A stretch of 64,000 nt of DNA from assembly GCF_021043395.1 (NCBI RefSeq), contig NZ_JAJNKE010000006.1, positions 1 to 64,000 on the forward strand, written 5' to 3'. Origin of the DNA: Clostridium guangxiense. GTDB lineage: Bacteria; Bacillota; Clostridia; Clostridiales; Clostridiaceae. Shown here one piece after another: positions 19,316-28,021 of this stretch. The position numbers and the translations under genes are program-made. The notes under the pieces were generated by a model. That model saw only the letters and a program-made list of their open reading frames with translations. It ran no database searches and was not told the origin of the DNA. Position 1 is the first letter of the stretch, and each line of letters starts with the position of its first letter.

Positions 19316-19396
19316 AAGATGATAAATATTATAATATAATAGTATGTTGATTAAAATTGCCAAAATTAATTTAAATAAAAGAGGGAGCTTGATATA

Positions 19397-20449
19397 ATGA
19401 AAACTTATTTAGTAACAGGTGGAGCAGGATTTATAGGCTCAAACTTTATCCACTATATGTTTAAAAAACATCAAGATATCCACATAATTAATCTTGATAA
19501 GTTAACTTATGCAGGAAACTTGGAAAATTTAAAGAAGGTTGAAAATAATCCTAATTATACTTTTGTTAAAGGAGATATATGTGATAAGAAACTTGTAGAA
19601 GGCTTGTTCAAAAAATATGATATAGATTATGTTGTAAATTTTGCTGCAGAATCACATGTCGATAGAAGTATAAGAGAACCAGAATTATTTGCAAAGACAA
19701 ATGTTGTTGGAACGGTTACTCTACTAAATGTTGCAAAAACTGCCTGGGAAGCAGAAAGTGGATTTAAAGAGGGGAAAAAATATCTTCAAGTATCTACGGA
19801 TGAAGTTTATGGTTCACTAGGAAAAGAAGGCTACTTTATGGAGACAACGCCGCTTGATCCACACAGCCCATATTCCTCATCGAAAGCTTCAGCAGATTTT
19901 ATGGTAAAGGCATTTTATGATACTTATAAAATGCCGATTAATATAACAAGATGCTCAAATAACTATGGACCATATCAATTTCCAGAAAAGCTTATTCCAC
20001 TTATGATAAATAACTGCTTAGGTAAAAAGCCACTTCCGGTTTACGGAGATGGATTAAATATAAGAGACTGGCTCTATGTAGAAGATCACTGCAAAGCAAT
20101 AGATATGGTGCTTGAAAGCGGAAGATTAGGCCAAGTTTATAATGTAGGCGGACACAACGAAAGGAATAATTTATATATAATAAAAACCATAATTTCATAT
20201 GTACACGACAATGTAGATTCAACTGTAGATGAAAGTCTAATAAAGCACGTAGAAGATAGAAAAGGACACGACAGAAGATACGGCATAGATCCAGAAAAGA
20301 TAAAAAACGAACTGGGCTGGTATCCAGAAACCTCCTTTGAAATAGGAATTGTAAAGACAATAAAATGGTACTTTGATAACAAAGATTGGATGAAAAACTT
20401 AACTTCTGGAGCATATGAAGAATACTATAAGAAATACTACAAAATGTAG
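19397..20449 (+). CDS. rfbB: dTDP-glucose 4,6-dehydratase
   Basis: This 350-residue extended short-chain dehydrogenase converts dTDP-glucose to dTDP-4-keto-6-deoxyglucose with tightly bound NAD. GGAGFIGSNF at residue 8 is the NAD loop, the catalytic STDEVYGSLG is near residue 134, and YSSSKASAD near residue 160 supplies the YxxxK pair. RCSNNYGPYQFPEKLIPL near residue 182 is the RmlB-specific stretch, and length is normal. AGAGGGAG precedes ATG 19397. It lies between repeat elements rather than in a tight operon with the other rhamnose genes, although all are on the same strand. Confidence 0.96.
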   Translation: MKTYLVTGGAGFIGSNFIHYMFKKHQDIHIINLDKLTYAGNLENLKKVENNPNYTFVKGDICDKKLVEGLFKKYDIDYVVNFAAESHVDRSIREPELFAKTNVVGTVTLLNVAKTAWEAESGFKEGKKYLQVSTDEVYGSLGKEGYFMETTPLDPHSPYSSSKASADFMVKAFYDTYKMPINITRCSNNYGPYQFPEKLIPLMINNCLGKKPLPVYGDGLNIRDWLYVEDHCKAIDMVLESGRLGQVYNVGGHNERNNLYIIKTIISYVHDNVDSTVDESLIKHVEDRKGHDRRYGIDPEKIKNELGWYPETSFEIGIVKTIKWYFDNKDWMKNLTSGAYEEYYKKYYKM

Positions 20450-20624
20450 AGTACAGTCAAGGAAGATTTATCTTCCTTACGTTAGGTAAATCTGAAAATC
20501 TAATTAACTAAAGTTTAGCGCAGCCAAACTAAAAAGTATCTATAAGTTGAAAAATTTTTCCGCGACCAGCAGAAAAATTAACCTTCACTGTACTCCGTAC
20601 TCTGTAATCTGTACTCTGAATAAA
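20449..20624. repeat. intergenic repeat, left partner of pair 1
   Basis: The copy runs from AGAGTACAGTCAAGGAAG to the CTGTACTCTG units and is almost identical to 21056-21225, with only about ten differences by eye. The two copies are direct repeats that flank the four-helix-bundle gene at 20676. Confidence 0.8.
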
Positions 20625-20675
20625 ATTCTCATAAATGGTTATTATTTGAGATAAATATTTATGAGGAGTGTTAAA

Positions 20676-21035
20676 TTGAGTGTAAGTATAATAAGAGAAA
20701 AATCATTTAATTTTGCTGTAGATATAATTAAATTCTACAAAAAGATGATTAGTGAAAATAAAGATATGGTTTTATCACAACAAATTTTAAGGTCTGGTAC
20801 TAGTATTGGCGCAAATGTAAAAGAAGGAATAAGTGCTCAAAGTAAAAGAGATTTTCTAACTAAAATGAATATAGCATTAAAAGAGGCAGAAGAAACTGAA
20901 TATTGGATTGAACTATTTATGGCAGCAGGGTACATAAAAGAAAGACAACCAGAAATTTTAAATAAGTGTAAAGAACTTTGCCGAATGCTAAGCTCTACGG
21001 TATCAACAACAAAACAACACTTGAATATAGAATAA
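20676..21035 (+). CDS. four-helix-bundle protein (23S rRNA intervening-sequence protein family)
   Basis: This protein of about 119 residues belongs to the four-helix-bundle family related to proteins encoded in 23S rRNA intervening sequences. The diagnostic text is SQQILRSGTSIGANVKEGI near residue 40 followed by KRDFLTKMNIALKEAEETEY. I start at TTG 20676 because GAGGAG at 20663-20668 is well placed for it and because the paralogue at 22443 starts at the same point. The family has no established enzyme activity. The gene sits between rfbB and rfbD, bracketed by two nearly identical repeats. Confidence 0.82.
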   Translation: MSVSIIREKSFNFAVDIIKFYKKMISENKDMVLSQQILRSGTSIGANVKEGISAQSKRDFLTKMNIALKEAEETEYWIELFMAAGYIKERQPEILNKCKELCRMLSSTVSTTKQHLNIE

Positions 21036-21055
21036 GAAGAATAAGAACAGAGAAT

Positions 21056-21225
21056 AGAGTACAGTCAAGGAAGATTTATTTTCCTTACGTTAGGTAAATC
21101 TGAAAATCTAATTAATTAAAGTTTAGCGCAGCCAAACTAAAAAGTATCTATAGGTTGAAAAATTTTTCTGCGACTAGCAGAAAAATTAACCTTCACTGTA
21201 CTCTCTACTCTGTACTCTGATTAAA
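21056..21225. repeat. intergenic repeat, right partner of pair 1
   Basis: This is the direct-repeat partner of 20449-20624. Both contain the internal palindrome AGTTTAGCGCAGCCAAACT and open and close with inverted TACAGTCAAGG / CCTTCACTGTA ends. Confidence 0.8.
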
Positions 21226-21237
21226 TGGGGTGATAAT

Positions 21238-22128
21238 TTGAAACTATTAATAACCGGTTCCAACGGTCAACTTGGAACTCAAATAAAAAGAATGATTGAA
21301 AATGGAAAATCAGAAATAGGAAAAATAGACGAAGTTTATTCAAAGGCTGAAATAAAGTACGTTGACTATGATGAACTTGACATAACAAACTTAAATGAAG
21401 TCATAACTTATGTTTCTTCTTTTAAGCCAGATGCTATAATAAATTGTGCAGCTTACACGAATGTTGATAAATGCGAAAGCGATTCAGATACAGCCTTTAA
21501 GGTAAATTCACTTGGCTCAAGAAATCTGGCAATTGCAGCTGAAAAAGCTCATGCAAAAATACTTCACGTATCAACTGATTATGTATTTAATGGACAAGGG
21601 AACCTTCCATTTAAAGAATATGATTTACCAAGTCCAGTAAGTGTATATGGAAAGACAAAACTCTTAGGTGAACAGTATATAAAGGAAAATTGCAGCAGAT
21701 ATTTTATAGTTAGAACAGCATGGCTTTATGGATATTACGGCAAGAACTTTGTCTATACCATAATGAAAGTAGGCAAAGAAAAAGGCCATCTTGACGTAGT
21801 AAATGACCAAAGAGGAAATCCAACTAATGCCGAAGATTTAGCACATCACATTTTAAAGATACTTTTAACAGAAGAATATGGAATATATCACTGCACAGGA
21901 ACAGGAGAATGCAGCTGGTATGACTTTGCCCGGGAAATAATAAGGCTAAGTAAAATAAACTGCACAGTAAGTCCTATAACTTCTAATGATTTAGGCAGAG
22001 CAGCTAAAAGACCAGCTTTTTCGTCTTTAGATAACATGATGCTAAGAGCAACCGTTGGAGATGAAATGAGATCATGGCAAGAAGCAATTAAAGAATTTAT
22101 AGAAAGTTACAAGGATTTAAGAAATTAA
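21238..22128 (+). CDS. rfbD: dTDP-4-dehydrorhamnose reductase
   Basis: This 296-residue reductase performs the last step to dTDP-L-rhamnose with NAD(P)H. GSNGQLGTQ at residue 7 is the cofactor loop, NCAAYTNVDKCE near residue 80 and VSTDYVFNG near residue 117 are family motifs, and YGKTKLLGE supplies the YxxxK catalytic pair. RTAWLYG follows near residue 160. The start is TTG 21238, preceded by GGGGTGAT; the first residues KLLITGSNGQ begin the Rossmann fold as expected, so no longer form is needed. Length is normal and no damage is seen. Confidence 0.95.
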   Translation: MKLLITGSNGQLGTQIKRMIENGKSEIGKIDEVYSKAEIKYVDYDELDITNLNEVITYVSSFKPDAIINCAAYTNVDKCESDSDTAFKVNSLGSRNLAIAAEKAHAKILHVSTDYVFNGQGNLPFKEYDLPSPVSVYGKTKLLGEQYIKENCSRYFIVRTAWLYGYYGKNFVYTIMKVGKEKGHLDVVNDQRGNPTNAEDLAHHILKILLTEEYGIYHCTGTGECSWYDFAREIIRLSKINCTVSPITSNDLGRAAKRPAFSSLDNMMLRATVGDEMRSWQEAIKEFIESYKDLRN

Positions 22129-22162
22129 CTAATAGTTAAAAAGTGATAGTATTATGATTTTT

Positions 22163-22363
22163 AATGCACAATTCACAATTCACAATGAAGGATGATTTAT
22201 CTTCCTTTCGTCAGATAAATCTCTAAATTAAATATGATGTTCAGCAAAGCTGAACGAATATAAATGCTGTATAAAAAAATGGCGACAGCATTAAGTTCTA
22301 AGATTTTCTGTGTCAACAGAAAATCAACAATAATTGTGCATTGTGAACTGTGAATTGTGCAAT
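22163..22363. repeat. intergenic repeat, left partner of pair 2
   Basis: The copy starts with tandem CACAATTCACAATTCACAAT, contains the palindrome GTTCAGCAAAGCTGAAC and ends with GTGCATTGTGAACTGTGAAT. Its second half is almost identical to 22852-22985, so these are direct repeats flanking the second four-helix-bundle gene. Confidence 0.8.
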
Positions 22364-22442
22364 GATTTAAGTGCATTGACAGAATATTCTCTCCGTAAAT
22401 GGATAAAATTACAATATAGTAATTTTTATGAGAGGTGTTCAT

Positions 22443-22793
22443 ATGTCGGAAAATGTAATTGAGAAAAAGTCATTTGATTTTGCAATAACTACTATAAAAT
22501 TATGTAAGCATATTATTTGTGAAAACAAAGAGTATGTAATATCAAATCAATTATTAAGATCAGGGACGAGCATTGGCGCAAATGTAAAAGAAGGATTAAG
22601 AGGTCAAAGTAAGCGAGATTTTTTGGCGAAAATGAATATAGCATTAAAAGAAGCAAATGAAACAGAATATTGGATTGAATTATTAATTGCAACTGGATAT
22701 ATTAAAGATAGTTACTCTGAAGTTTTGAGTAAGTGTAAAGAAATTTGTAAAATACTTAATTCAATAGTAACTACTACAAAAAATACATTATAG
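22443..22793 (+). CDS. four-helix-bundle protein (23S rRNA intervening-sequence protein family)
   Basis: This 116-residue paralogue of the gene at 20676 shares NQLLRSGTSIGANVKEGL and KRDFLAKMNIALKEANETEY. ATG 22443 is preceded by GAGAGGTG; an earlier in-frame ATG at 22428 would lie before that site. The gene is inserted between rfbD and rfbC and is again flanked by a pair of near-identical intergenic repeats. The reason for this arrangement is unknown; the family has been linked with 23S rRNA insertions and, for the Avd branch, with diversity-generating retroelements, but no reverse transcriptase or rRNA is present here. Confidence 0.82.
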   Translation: MSENVIEKKSFDFAITTIKLCKHIICENKEYVISNQLLRSGTSIGANVKEGLRGQSKRDFLAKMNIALKEANETEYWIELLIATGYIKDSYSEVLSKCKEICKILNSIVTTTKNTL

Positions 22794-22808
22794 ATTAAAA
22801 AAATATAT

Positions 22809-22985
22809 GATTCACAGTTTAGTTAAGGATGGTTTATATTTCCTATGTTAAATATGATGTTCAGCAAAGATGAACGAATATAAATGCTATATAAAAAAAC
22901 TGGCAACAGCATTAAGTTCTAAGATTTTCTGTGTCAACAGAAAATCAACAATAATTGTGCATTGTGAACTGTGAATTGTGAATTG
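22809..22985. repeat. intergenic repeat, right partner of pair 2
   Basis: This is the direct-repeat partner of 22163-22363, identical by eye over most of 22852-22985 apart from a handful of bases; its left third is shorter. It ends immediately before the rfbC ribosome site. Confidence 0.8.
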
Positions 22986-23001
22986 AAAAGGAGTTTTAGC
23001 A

Positions 23002-23559
23002 TTGGGTAAATTTAATTTTAAACAAACAGAAATAAGCGGAGTATACATAATCGAAACTGGCATTTTTGGAGATAACCGCGGGTATTTTATGGAAACTTAT
23101 AACTACAACCAGTTTAAAGAAGCAGGACTAGATATGGTCTTTGTTCAAGATAATCAATCAAAGTCTAAAAAAGGAGTTCTAAGAGGACTTCATTTCCAAA
23201 AGCAGCATACTCAAGGAAAGCTTGTTAGGGTTATAAAAGGTGAAGTTTTTGATGTGGCTGTAGATTTAAGAAAAAACTCAAAGACTTATGGAAAATGGGT
23301 TGGAGTTAATTTGAGCGAAGAAAATAAGAAACAGTTTTACGTTCCAGAAGGATTTGCACATGGCTTTTTAGTGTTATCCGATGAAGCAGAATTTTGCTAT
23401 AAATGTACGGACTTTTATCACCCAGAAAGTGAAGGTGGAATCATATGGAATGATCCAGATGTGAATATAGAATGGCCACTTAATGGAATAGATGAAATTA
23501 TTTTTTCTGAAAAGGATAAAAAGTTACCAACGCTCAGCAAAGCTGGAATAAAATTTTAG
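23002..23559 (+). CDS. rfbC: dTDP-4-dehydrorhamnose 3,5-epimerase
   Basis: This 185-residue cupin epimerises dTDP-4-keto-6-deoxyglucose to the L-rhamno form. The family signature is complete: FMETYNYNQFKEAGL near residue 29, FVQDNQSKSKKGVLRGLHFQ near residue 46 (with the catalytic His), GEVFDVAVDLR near residue 82 and FYVPEGFAHGFLVLSD near residue 112. AAAAGGAG precedes a TTG start at 23002. Together with the two rfbA copies, rfbB and rfbD, the pathway is complete. Confidence 0.95.
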   Translation: MGKFNFKQTEISGVYIIETGIFGDNRGYFMETYNYNQFKEAGLDMVFVQDNQSKSKKGVLRGLHFQKQHTQGKLVRVIKGEVFDVAVDLRKNSKTYGKWVGVNLSEENKKQFYVPEGFAHGFLVLSDEAEFCYKCTDFYHPESEGGIIWNDPDVNIEWPLNGIDEIIFSEKDKKLPTLSKAGIKF

Positions 23560-23631
23560 TTGAATAGTTTTAAGGATGTTTTATTGTTTTAATATAAACC
23601 ATCCTTAATTATTTTTTGACAATATTAAATT

Positions 23632-23768
23632 ATATGCTGTTCAGCTGGCAAAGCGAGCTGATATGGATTTATCTCAAATTGGCGTCAGCAATAAGTTTTA
23701 AATTTTCTGTAGCAAAGCGAAAGAAAATCATCCTTAATTGTGAACTGTGCATTGTGCATTGTGAATTA
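23632..23768. repeat. intergenic repeat; 95 bases repeated inverted at 56973-57067
   Basis: The segment 23639-23733 is the exact reverse complement of 56973-57067, and the tail continues with the same CATTGTG units. It contains GTTCAGCTGGCAAAGCGAGC and ends in GAAAGAAAATCATCC. The remaining bases of 23560-23906 hold only the leader of the next gene. Confidence 0.9.
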
Positions 23769-23906
23769 AAAAAATATTACTTGTAAAACTTACCAAATAT
23801 ATTTTAAAACTTTCAAGTGGTTTATCTTTATCAATAAAGAAGGCATTGAATAATATTAATTAAAATGTTAATGTAAGTTTATAATAAATTGAATTGAGGT
23901 GGAATT

Positions 23907-24881
23907 ATGCGAACAAATAAAAAGGGAAGTATAATAAAAAAAATTATTATAACATTATTATGCTTATTTTTGATTATAGTTGTATCCGGCGGTACATATT
24001 TTTATTTGCAGCTTAGCAAGGTAAAGAAGGTGAAATTACCCAGCAACCCTTCAGAGTTAGGTATAAGCAAAAAAAATGATCAAAAATTAAGCAAATATAA
24101 AGATATATACAATATAGCTTTTTTTGGCATAGACAGCAGACAAAAAGATGATGCTGGTAGATCAGATACCATTATGATATTAACTTTGGATGGAAAACAT
24201 GATCAAGTTAAACTTTCATCTATTATGAGGGATACTTACGTAAAAGTTGATGGACATGGAATGACAAAAATAACTCATGCATATGCTTATGGAGGGCCAC
24301 AGCTTGCGCTAAAGACAATAAATGAAAATTTTAATCTTAATATTAAGGATTTTATTACTGTGGATTTTTTTGATTGTGAAAAAATTATAGACAAACTAGG
24401 TGGGGTTACGATAAATATAACACCAGATGAATTAAAATACATTAATAGTTACATTGATGAGGTTTCAAAACTTGAAAAAAAACCTACAGAACACGTAACA
24501 AAAGCAGGAGCGCAATTGCTTGATGGTAGACAAGCTGTTGCTTATTCAAGAATAAGATATACAGCAGGTGGTGATTATGAAAGAACAGAAAGACAAAGAA
24601 CAGTTCTTTCAGCTTTACTCAATAAAATACGCAGCAAAGGTGCTTCAAATTTTTCTTCTGTTGCTAATACTTTATTGCCATATATAAAGACAAATTTAAA
24701 CCAGCTTGAAATTGTAAACTATGGGTTAAAAGCATTTACAGTTAAGACTAATGGAATACTTCAACATAGATTCCCTGAGGATTCTGTAAGTAATGGAATT
24801 ATGAAGGATGGAGTATGGTATCTTCAAACGGATCTTACAAAGACAACTAATGAAATGCAGAAATTTATATTTCAAAAATAG
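23907..24881 (+). CDS. LytR-CpsA-Psr (LCP) family polymer-to-wall ligase
   Basis: This 324-residue protein has a short cytoplasmic N-terminus, one membrane segment at about residues 12-33 and an extracellular LCP domain. The LCP family transfers undecaprenyl-phosphate-linked polymers to peptidoglycan. Visible landmarks are FFGIDSRQKDDAGRSDTIMI near residue 73, SIMRDTYV near residue 105 and ITHAYAYGG. The later Arg-rich motif RIRYTAGGDYERTERQR near residue 212 is strongly conserved. GAGGTGG precedes ATG 23907. Its place after the rhamnose pathway suggests that it attaches the locus-encoded polysaccharide to the wall; that is inferred. Confidence 0.92.
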   Translation: MRTNKKGSIIKKIIITLLCLFLIIVVSGGTYFYLQLSKVKKVKLPSNPSELGISKKNDQKLSKYKDIYNIAFFGIDSRQKDDAGRSDTIMILTLDGKHDQVKLSSIMRDTYVKVDGHGMTKITHAYAYGGPQLALKTINENFNLNIKDFITVDFFDCEKIIDKLGGVTINITPDELKYINSYIDEVSKLEKKPTEHVTKAGAQLLDGRQAVAYSRIRYTAGGDYERTERQRTVLSALLNKIRSKGASNFSSVANTLLPYIKTNLNQLEIVNYGLKAFTVKTNGILQHRFPEDSVSNGIMKDGVWYLQTDLTKTTNEMQKFIFQK

Positions 24882-25035
24882 CTTGTTTAACAGTTTTTGT
24901 ATCTATTTTGTTACTCAAATTAATAAAATTTTCAATTTTAACCATTACTACATATGTTATAATAAGATTCGTAGCTATACTATTATTAAAGTTAAGTAAT
25001 TTTATAGTAAAATAATTTATATGTAGGAGATAAAA

Positions 25036-25521
25036 ATGAAAAAGGTTATATTAATTTTTATTGGACTTATTTGGTTTGCTTTTATTTTTTATAATTCAGC
25101 TCAAAATGGGAATAAATCAAATGAGAGAAGTTTTAGTGTAATAAATAATATTAAGAAGGAATATAAAAGCATTAAAGGCGAAAAGAGTAATAATTATGGA
25201 GAACTTCCTCAAAATTCAAGACAGGAAAAAATAAATTTAATTATAAGAAAAAATGCGCATGCTTTTGAGTACTGCATTCTTTCAGTTATAATAACTACAT
25301 TATTTTTCGGTTTTGGGTTTAAAGGTAGAGGAGCTATAGTATACATACTTTTTATATGCCTTTTATATGCTGTTCTTGATGAATTTCACCAGTTGTATGT
25401 TCCAGGGCGAACTTCTTTAGTAAGCGATGTTCTTGTGGATTTTTTAGGTTCTAATATAGGAATGTGGCTTAGCTATTTTATATATTATTTTATTCTCAAA
25501 AGAAATAATAAAAAAATTTAA
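25036..25521 (+). CDS. VanZ-like family membrane protein
   Basis: This 161-residue protein has an N-terminal membrane segment, FYNSAQNGNKS just after it, RKNAHAFEYCILSVI near residue 75 and a LDEFHQLYVPGRTSLVSDVL motif near residue 118, which together define the VanZ-like family. VanZ confers low-level teicoplanin resistance by an unknown mechanism; most chromosomal members have no known role. GTAGGAG precedes ATG 25036. It has 154 bases of AT-rich leader behind the LCP gene and is followed after 17 bases by the next gene, so the pair is probably co-transcribed. Confidence 0.88.
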   Translation: MKKVILIFIGLIWFAFIFYNSAQNGNKSNERSFSVINNIKKEYKSIKGEKSNNYGELPQNSRQEKINLIIRKNAHAFEYCILSVIITTLFFGFGFKGRGAIVYILFICLLYAVLDEFHQLYVPGRTSLVSDVLVDFLGSNIGMWLSYFIYYFILKRNNKKI

Positions 25522-25538
25522 GGAGTTGAAGAATAAAT

Positions 25539-26633
25539 ATGGCTAGAAAAAAGAAACGAAAGTTGCCTGTATTTTTAGCAGTAATAGTATTAATCATAGT
25601 TATTTTAGGCGTAATGCTAAAATGGAATTCAGGCTATACTGAAAGTGTTTCTGGAAGTACTAATGCTTATAATAAATTTAAGGATGTTCTTATTTCTGGA
25701 GGGACAGTTTCACTTTCAAGTGATGATATAAATAGCCTTGTTGCTAATTCTTTTGAGGCTCAAACTCATAGAGGAGTTACTATTAAAACAATTTATGTGA
25801 ATATGCCTCAAGACAAACTTGATATTAAAATTCCAGTGGCTTATAAAGGACAAAATTTTTTGGTATCTTCCAGCGGAAAGGCTACGCTTAAAGATGGATG
25901 TATAGCATATTTGCCAGATTCATTTAAAGTTGGAGCAATACCTCTTCCAAAGAACTTTGTACTAAATAAGTTAAAGGCTATGTACAATAGTAAGTTTACA
26001 ATTGAAGCTGATGGTATATATATTAATAAATCGGCTTTGCCTGTTACAGTAAATTCAGTTGAAGTAAAGGACAGTAACTTAAAAATTGGTGTAGAAAAGT
26101 TAAAATTAAATTTAAATAACAGTAGACTATCACAGATAAAAAATAAGCTTGAAAATGTTGTTGGAAATTTAAATGAAAGCGACAAAAGCAAAGTTGAGAA
26201 TATAATTAAATATATTGATAATAATCAAAGCTCACAAAATGCATTGCAGGATTTAAAAAGTAAATTAGGCAGTGTTTCTAATAATGAAGTTAAAAAGATT
26301 GCAAATGAAATTAATGTAGTTCAAAATAATAATTTTCAAAACCAAAATCAGAACCAAAGTCAAAACAAGGGAACTAAGAGTGTCGATAGTGCATTAGCCG
26401 GCAGAGTAAGTAGTCAACTTGCAGCAGCTGCTGGTGATGTATCAGATGGAAGTGCTAGGGCAGTAATTAATTCAATTCAGTCACAGGTTGATTCAGGAAG
26501 TATTAGTTCAGGTTCAGTAATGGCACAATATAAAGCTTTAAATAGCTATCAAAGATTTCAGGTTCAGGCAGCAATTTTTAAACATGTAAATATATCAGAT
26601 GCTGAAGAATTAAGAAGAGAGTATGGTATTTAA
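25539..26633 (+). CDS. membrane-anchored extracellular protein of unknown function
   Basis: This 364-residue protein has a basic N-terminus (MARKKKRKLP) and one membrane segment at about residues 9-27, and is otherwise extracytoplasmic. Residues 40-190 form an apparent beta-rich domain with VSLSSDDINSLVANSF and NMPQDKLDIKIPVAYKG, somewhat like YpmS/DUF2140 proteins, an uncertain match. A Gln/Asn-rich linker near residues 265-280 (NQNQNQSQNKG) precedes a Ser-rich helical C-terminus. AAGGAG precedes ATG 25539. It follows the VanZ-like gene closely. I do not recognise a specific function. Confidence 0.7.
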   Translation: MARKKKRKLPVFLAVIVLIIVILGVMLKWNSGYTESVSGSTNAYNKFKDVLISGGTVSLSSDDINSLVANSFEAQTHRGVTIKTIYVNMPQDKLDIKIPVAYKGQNFLVSSSGKATLKDGCIAYLPDSFKVGAIPLPKNFVLNKLKAMYNSKFTIEADGIYINKSALPVTVNSVEVKDSNLKIGVEKLKLNLNNSRLSQIKNKLENVVGNLNESDKSKVENIIKYIDNNQSSQNALQDLKSKLGSVSNNEVKKIANEINVVQNNNFQNQNQNQSQNKGTKSVDSALAGRVSSQLAAAAGDVSDGSARAVINSIQSQVDSGSISSGSVMAQYKALNSYQRFQVQAAIFKHVNISDAEELRREYGI

Positions 26634-26748
26634 TTGTTATGATTTCTCAAGCAAGCTGTATAAAGTGTAATTTAAATATAGCTTTAAAAGTATTTTCAGT
26701 AATGGTATACTATAGACATAATTTTCTTTAAATCTTAGGGGGGGTTTC

Positions 26749-27333
26749 ATGAAGAAAAAAAATTTAATAATTATTGTAATAATAGTGGTGATTATGGGGA
26801 TTATAGGTGCTTACTTAGTAAATGGTATTGGAAAATCCTCCAAGAGCAAAAAAAATGTAGAAAAGTTTGATAGTAAAAAAATTGTTGAAAAAGTTGATAG
26901 TAAAAAAATTGTAAAGAAAACTGATATTAAAGCTGGCAGCAAGGAAAACACAAATGAGATTGTTTTAAAAAATACTGCCAGCCAAGATAACGTAGCTAAA
27001 TTTATAAATGATTATTTAAGTAAAGTTGTTTCAGATTCTAACGATAAAGTAATAAAGTCTTCTTTTGTCCAAAATGATAAGCAAATTCAAAATGCGACAG
27101 TTTATAAAGATTTAAAAAATTCAAATGGTATTAAATATTCGCTTAGGATTCAAAGTGGATTTTTGCCTATAAATAGATTTGTTGAGGTAATAGTTGATAC
27201 AAATAATCCTTCAAAGAATGCTGTGAGTATTTTGGGCAAAAGTATGAAGTATAGTAGCGAAGAAAAAGTATTTTATACTGTTGTTAACTCATCTGATGAA
27301 CAAAAAATAAAAGATAATATAATTATAAAGTAA
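26749..27333 (+). CDS. membrane-anchored lysine-rich protein of unknown function
   Basis: This 194-residue protein has an N-terminal hydrophobic anchor at about residues 5-25 and a repetitive Lys-rich stem of repeated DSKKIVEKV / KKIVKK units near residues 41-60. The extracellular C-terminal domain of about 120 residues carries no motif I recognise. A run of seven G (GGGGGGG) about five bases before ATG 26749 is a strong ribosome site. The 115-base gap before it contains TATACT, a possible -10 box. It begins the run of exported proteins that extends to 35800. Confidence 0.65.
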   Translation: MKKKNLIIIVIIVVIMGIIGAYLVNGIGKSSKSKKNVEKFDSKKIVEKVDSKKIVKKTDIKAGSKENTNEIVLKNTASQDNVAKFINDYLSKVVSDSNDKVIKSSFVQNDKQIQNATVYKDLKNSNGIKYSLRIQSGFLPINRFVEVIVDTNNPSKNAVSILGKSMKYSSEEKVFYTVVNSSDEQKIKDNIIIK

Positions 27334-27369
27334 AATTAAGTAATTAAATTTTGATTGGAGGATTAAATA

Positions 27370-27873
27370 ATGAAAAAAAGTAAAATTGGTGCTGCAATTG
27401 CTGCATTTTCTATTTGTGTTGGTTTGAGTAGTATGAATACATTTGCAAAGGTGAATTCCATACTCGTAAATGATACCACTTCTCAAAAAATTTATGAATA
27501 TAACTATACTGATTTGTCTGATTCATTTGAACAGTCAATGCTTGGGCATCCAGCAGTACTATACAATGATTATTCTTCTAAAATTGGCAAGTTTGGTATT
27601 TATGCTTTTTATGATGACACAAATAAATATGTAGACTTTGCTAAAACACAAGATGCTTTTGAACAAGCTATGCTGCATGGTGAAACAAGTTTTAATATTG
27701 ATTCATTTACAGAAAGCTCAAGTGCACCATTATTAACAACTAATCCAACTACCGTAACAGACGTTACAGTTCAGGGAAGTTCAGTCCAATATGTGGACAA
27801 AACTGTAGGTGGAAGTACTGGTGGAGATACTGGTAATAACAGCGATGATTTTCAAGTAATCAGCATTGAATAA
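27370..27873 (+). CDS. secreted protein of unknown function
   Basis: This 167-residue protein has a signal peptide (KIGAAIAAFSICVGLSSMNT then FAK) with cleavage expected near residue 27. The mature part shows a short internal duplication: SFEQSMLG near residue 55 and AFEQAMLHG near residue 96. The C-terminus is Gly/Thr/Ser-rich and probably flexible. TTGGAGG precedes ATG 27370. It is followed by a strong terminator. I know no family for it. Confidence 0.6.
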   Translation: MKKSKIGAAIAAFSICVGLSSMNTFAKVNSILVNDTTSQKIYEYNYTDLSDSFEQSMLGHPAVLYNDYSSKIGKFGIYAFYDDTNKYVDFAKTQDAFEQAMLHGETSFNIDSFTESSSAPLLTTNPTTVTDVTVQGSSVQYVDKTVGGSTGGDTGNNSDDFQVISIE

Positions 27874-27885
27874 TAGGTTTGCGTT

Positions 27886-27932
27886 AAATATTAGTTAACT
27901 TCAATATAGAAGTTAACTAATATTTATTTTTT
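27886..27932 (+). terminator. rho-independent terminator (perfect 17-base stem)
   Basis: The arms 27886-27902 and 27909-27925 are perfect reverse complements around a six-base loop and are followed by A and a run of six T. It separates the two secreted-protein genes. Confidence 0.85.
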
Positions 27933-28021
27933 GTACTTTTTTACTTATAAGAGTAAGGAAGAACATTAAGTTTTTTTTTTAGTTAACGATAATAAAGTAA
28001 AATATATTTAATGGAGGAACT

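Noticed and set aside
20676-22793. Four-helix-bundle genes as Avd of a diversity-generating retroelement
   Set aside because: No reverse transcriptase, template repeat or variable repeat is seen anywhere nearby; the flanking repeats are palindromic intergenic elements with no adenine-biased differences.
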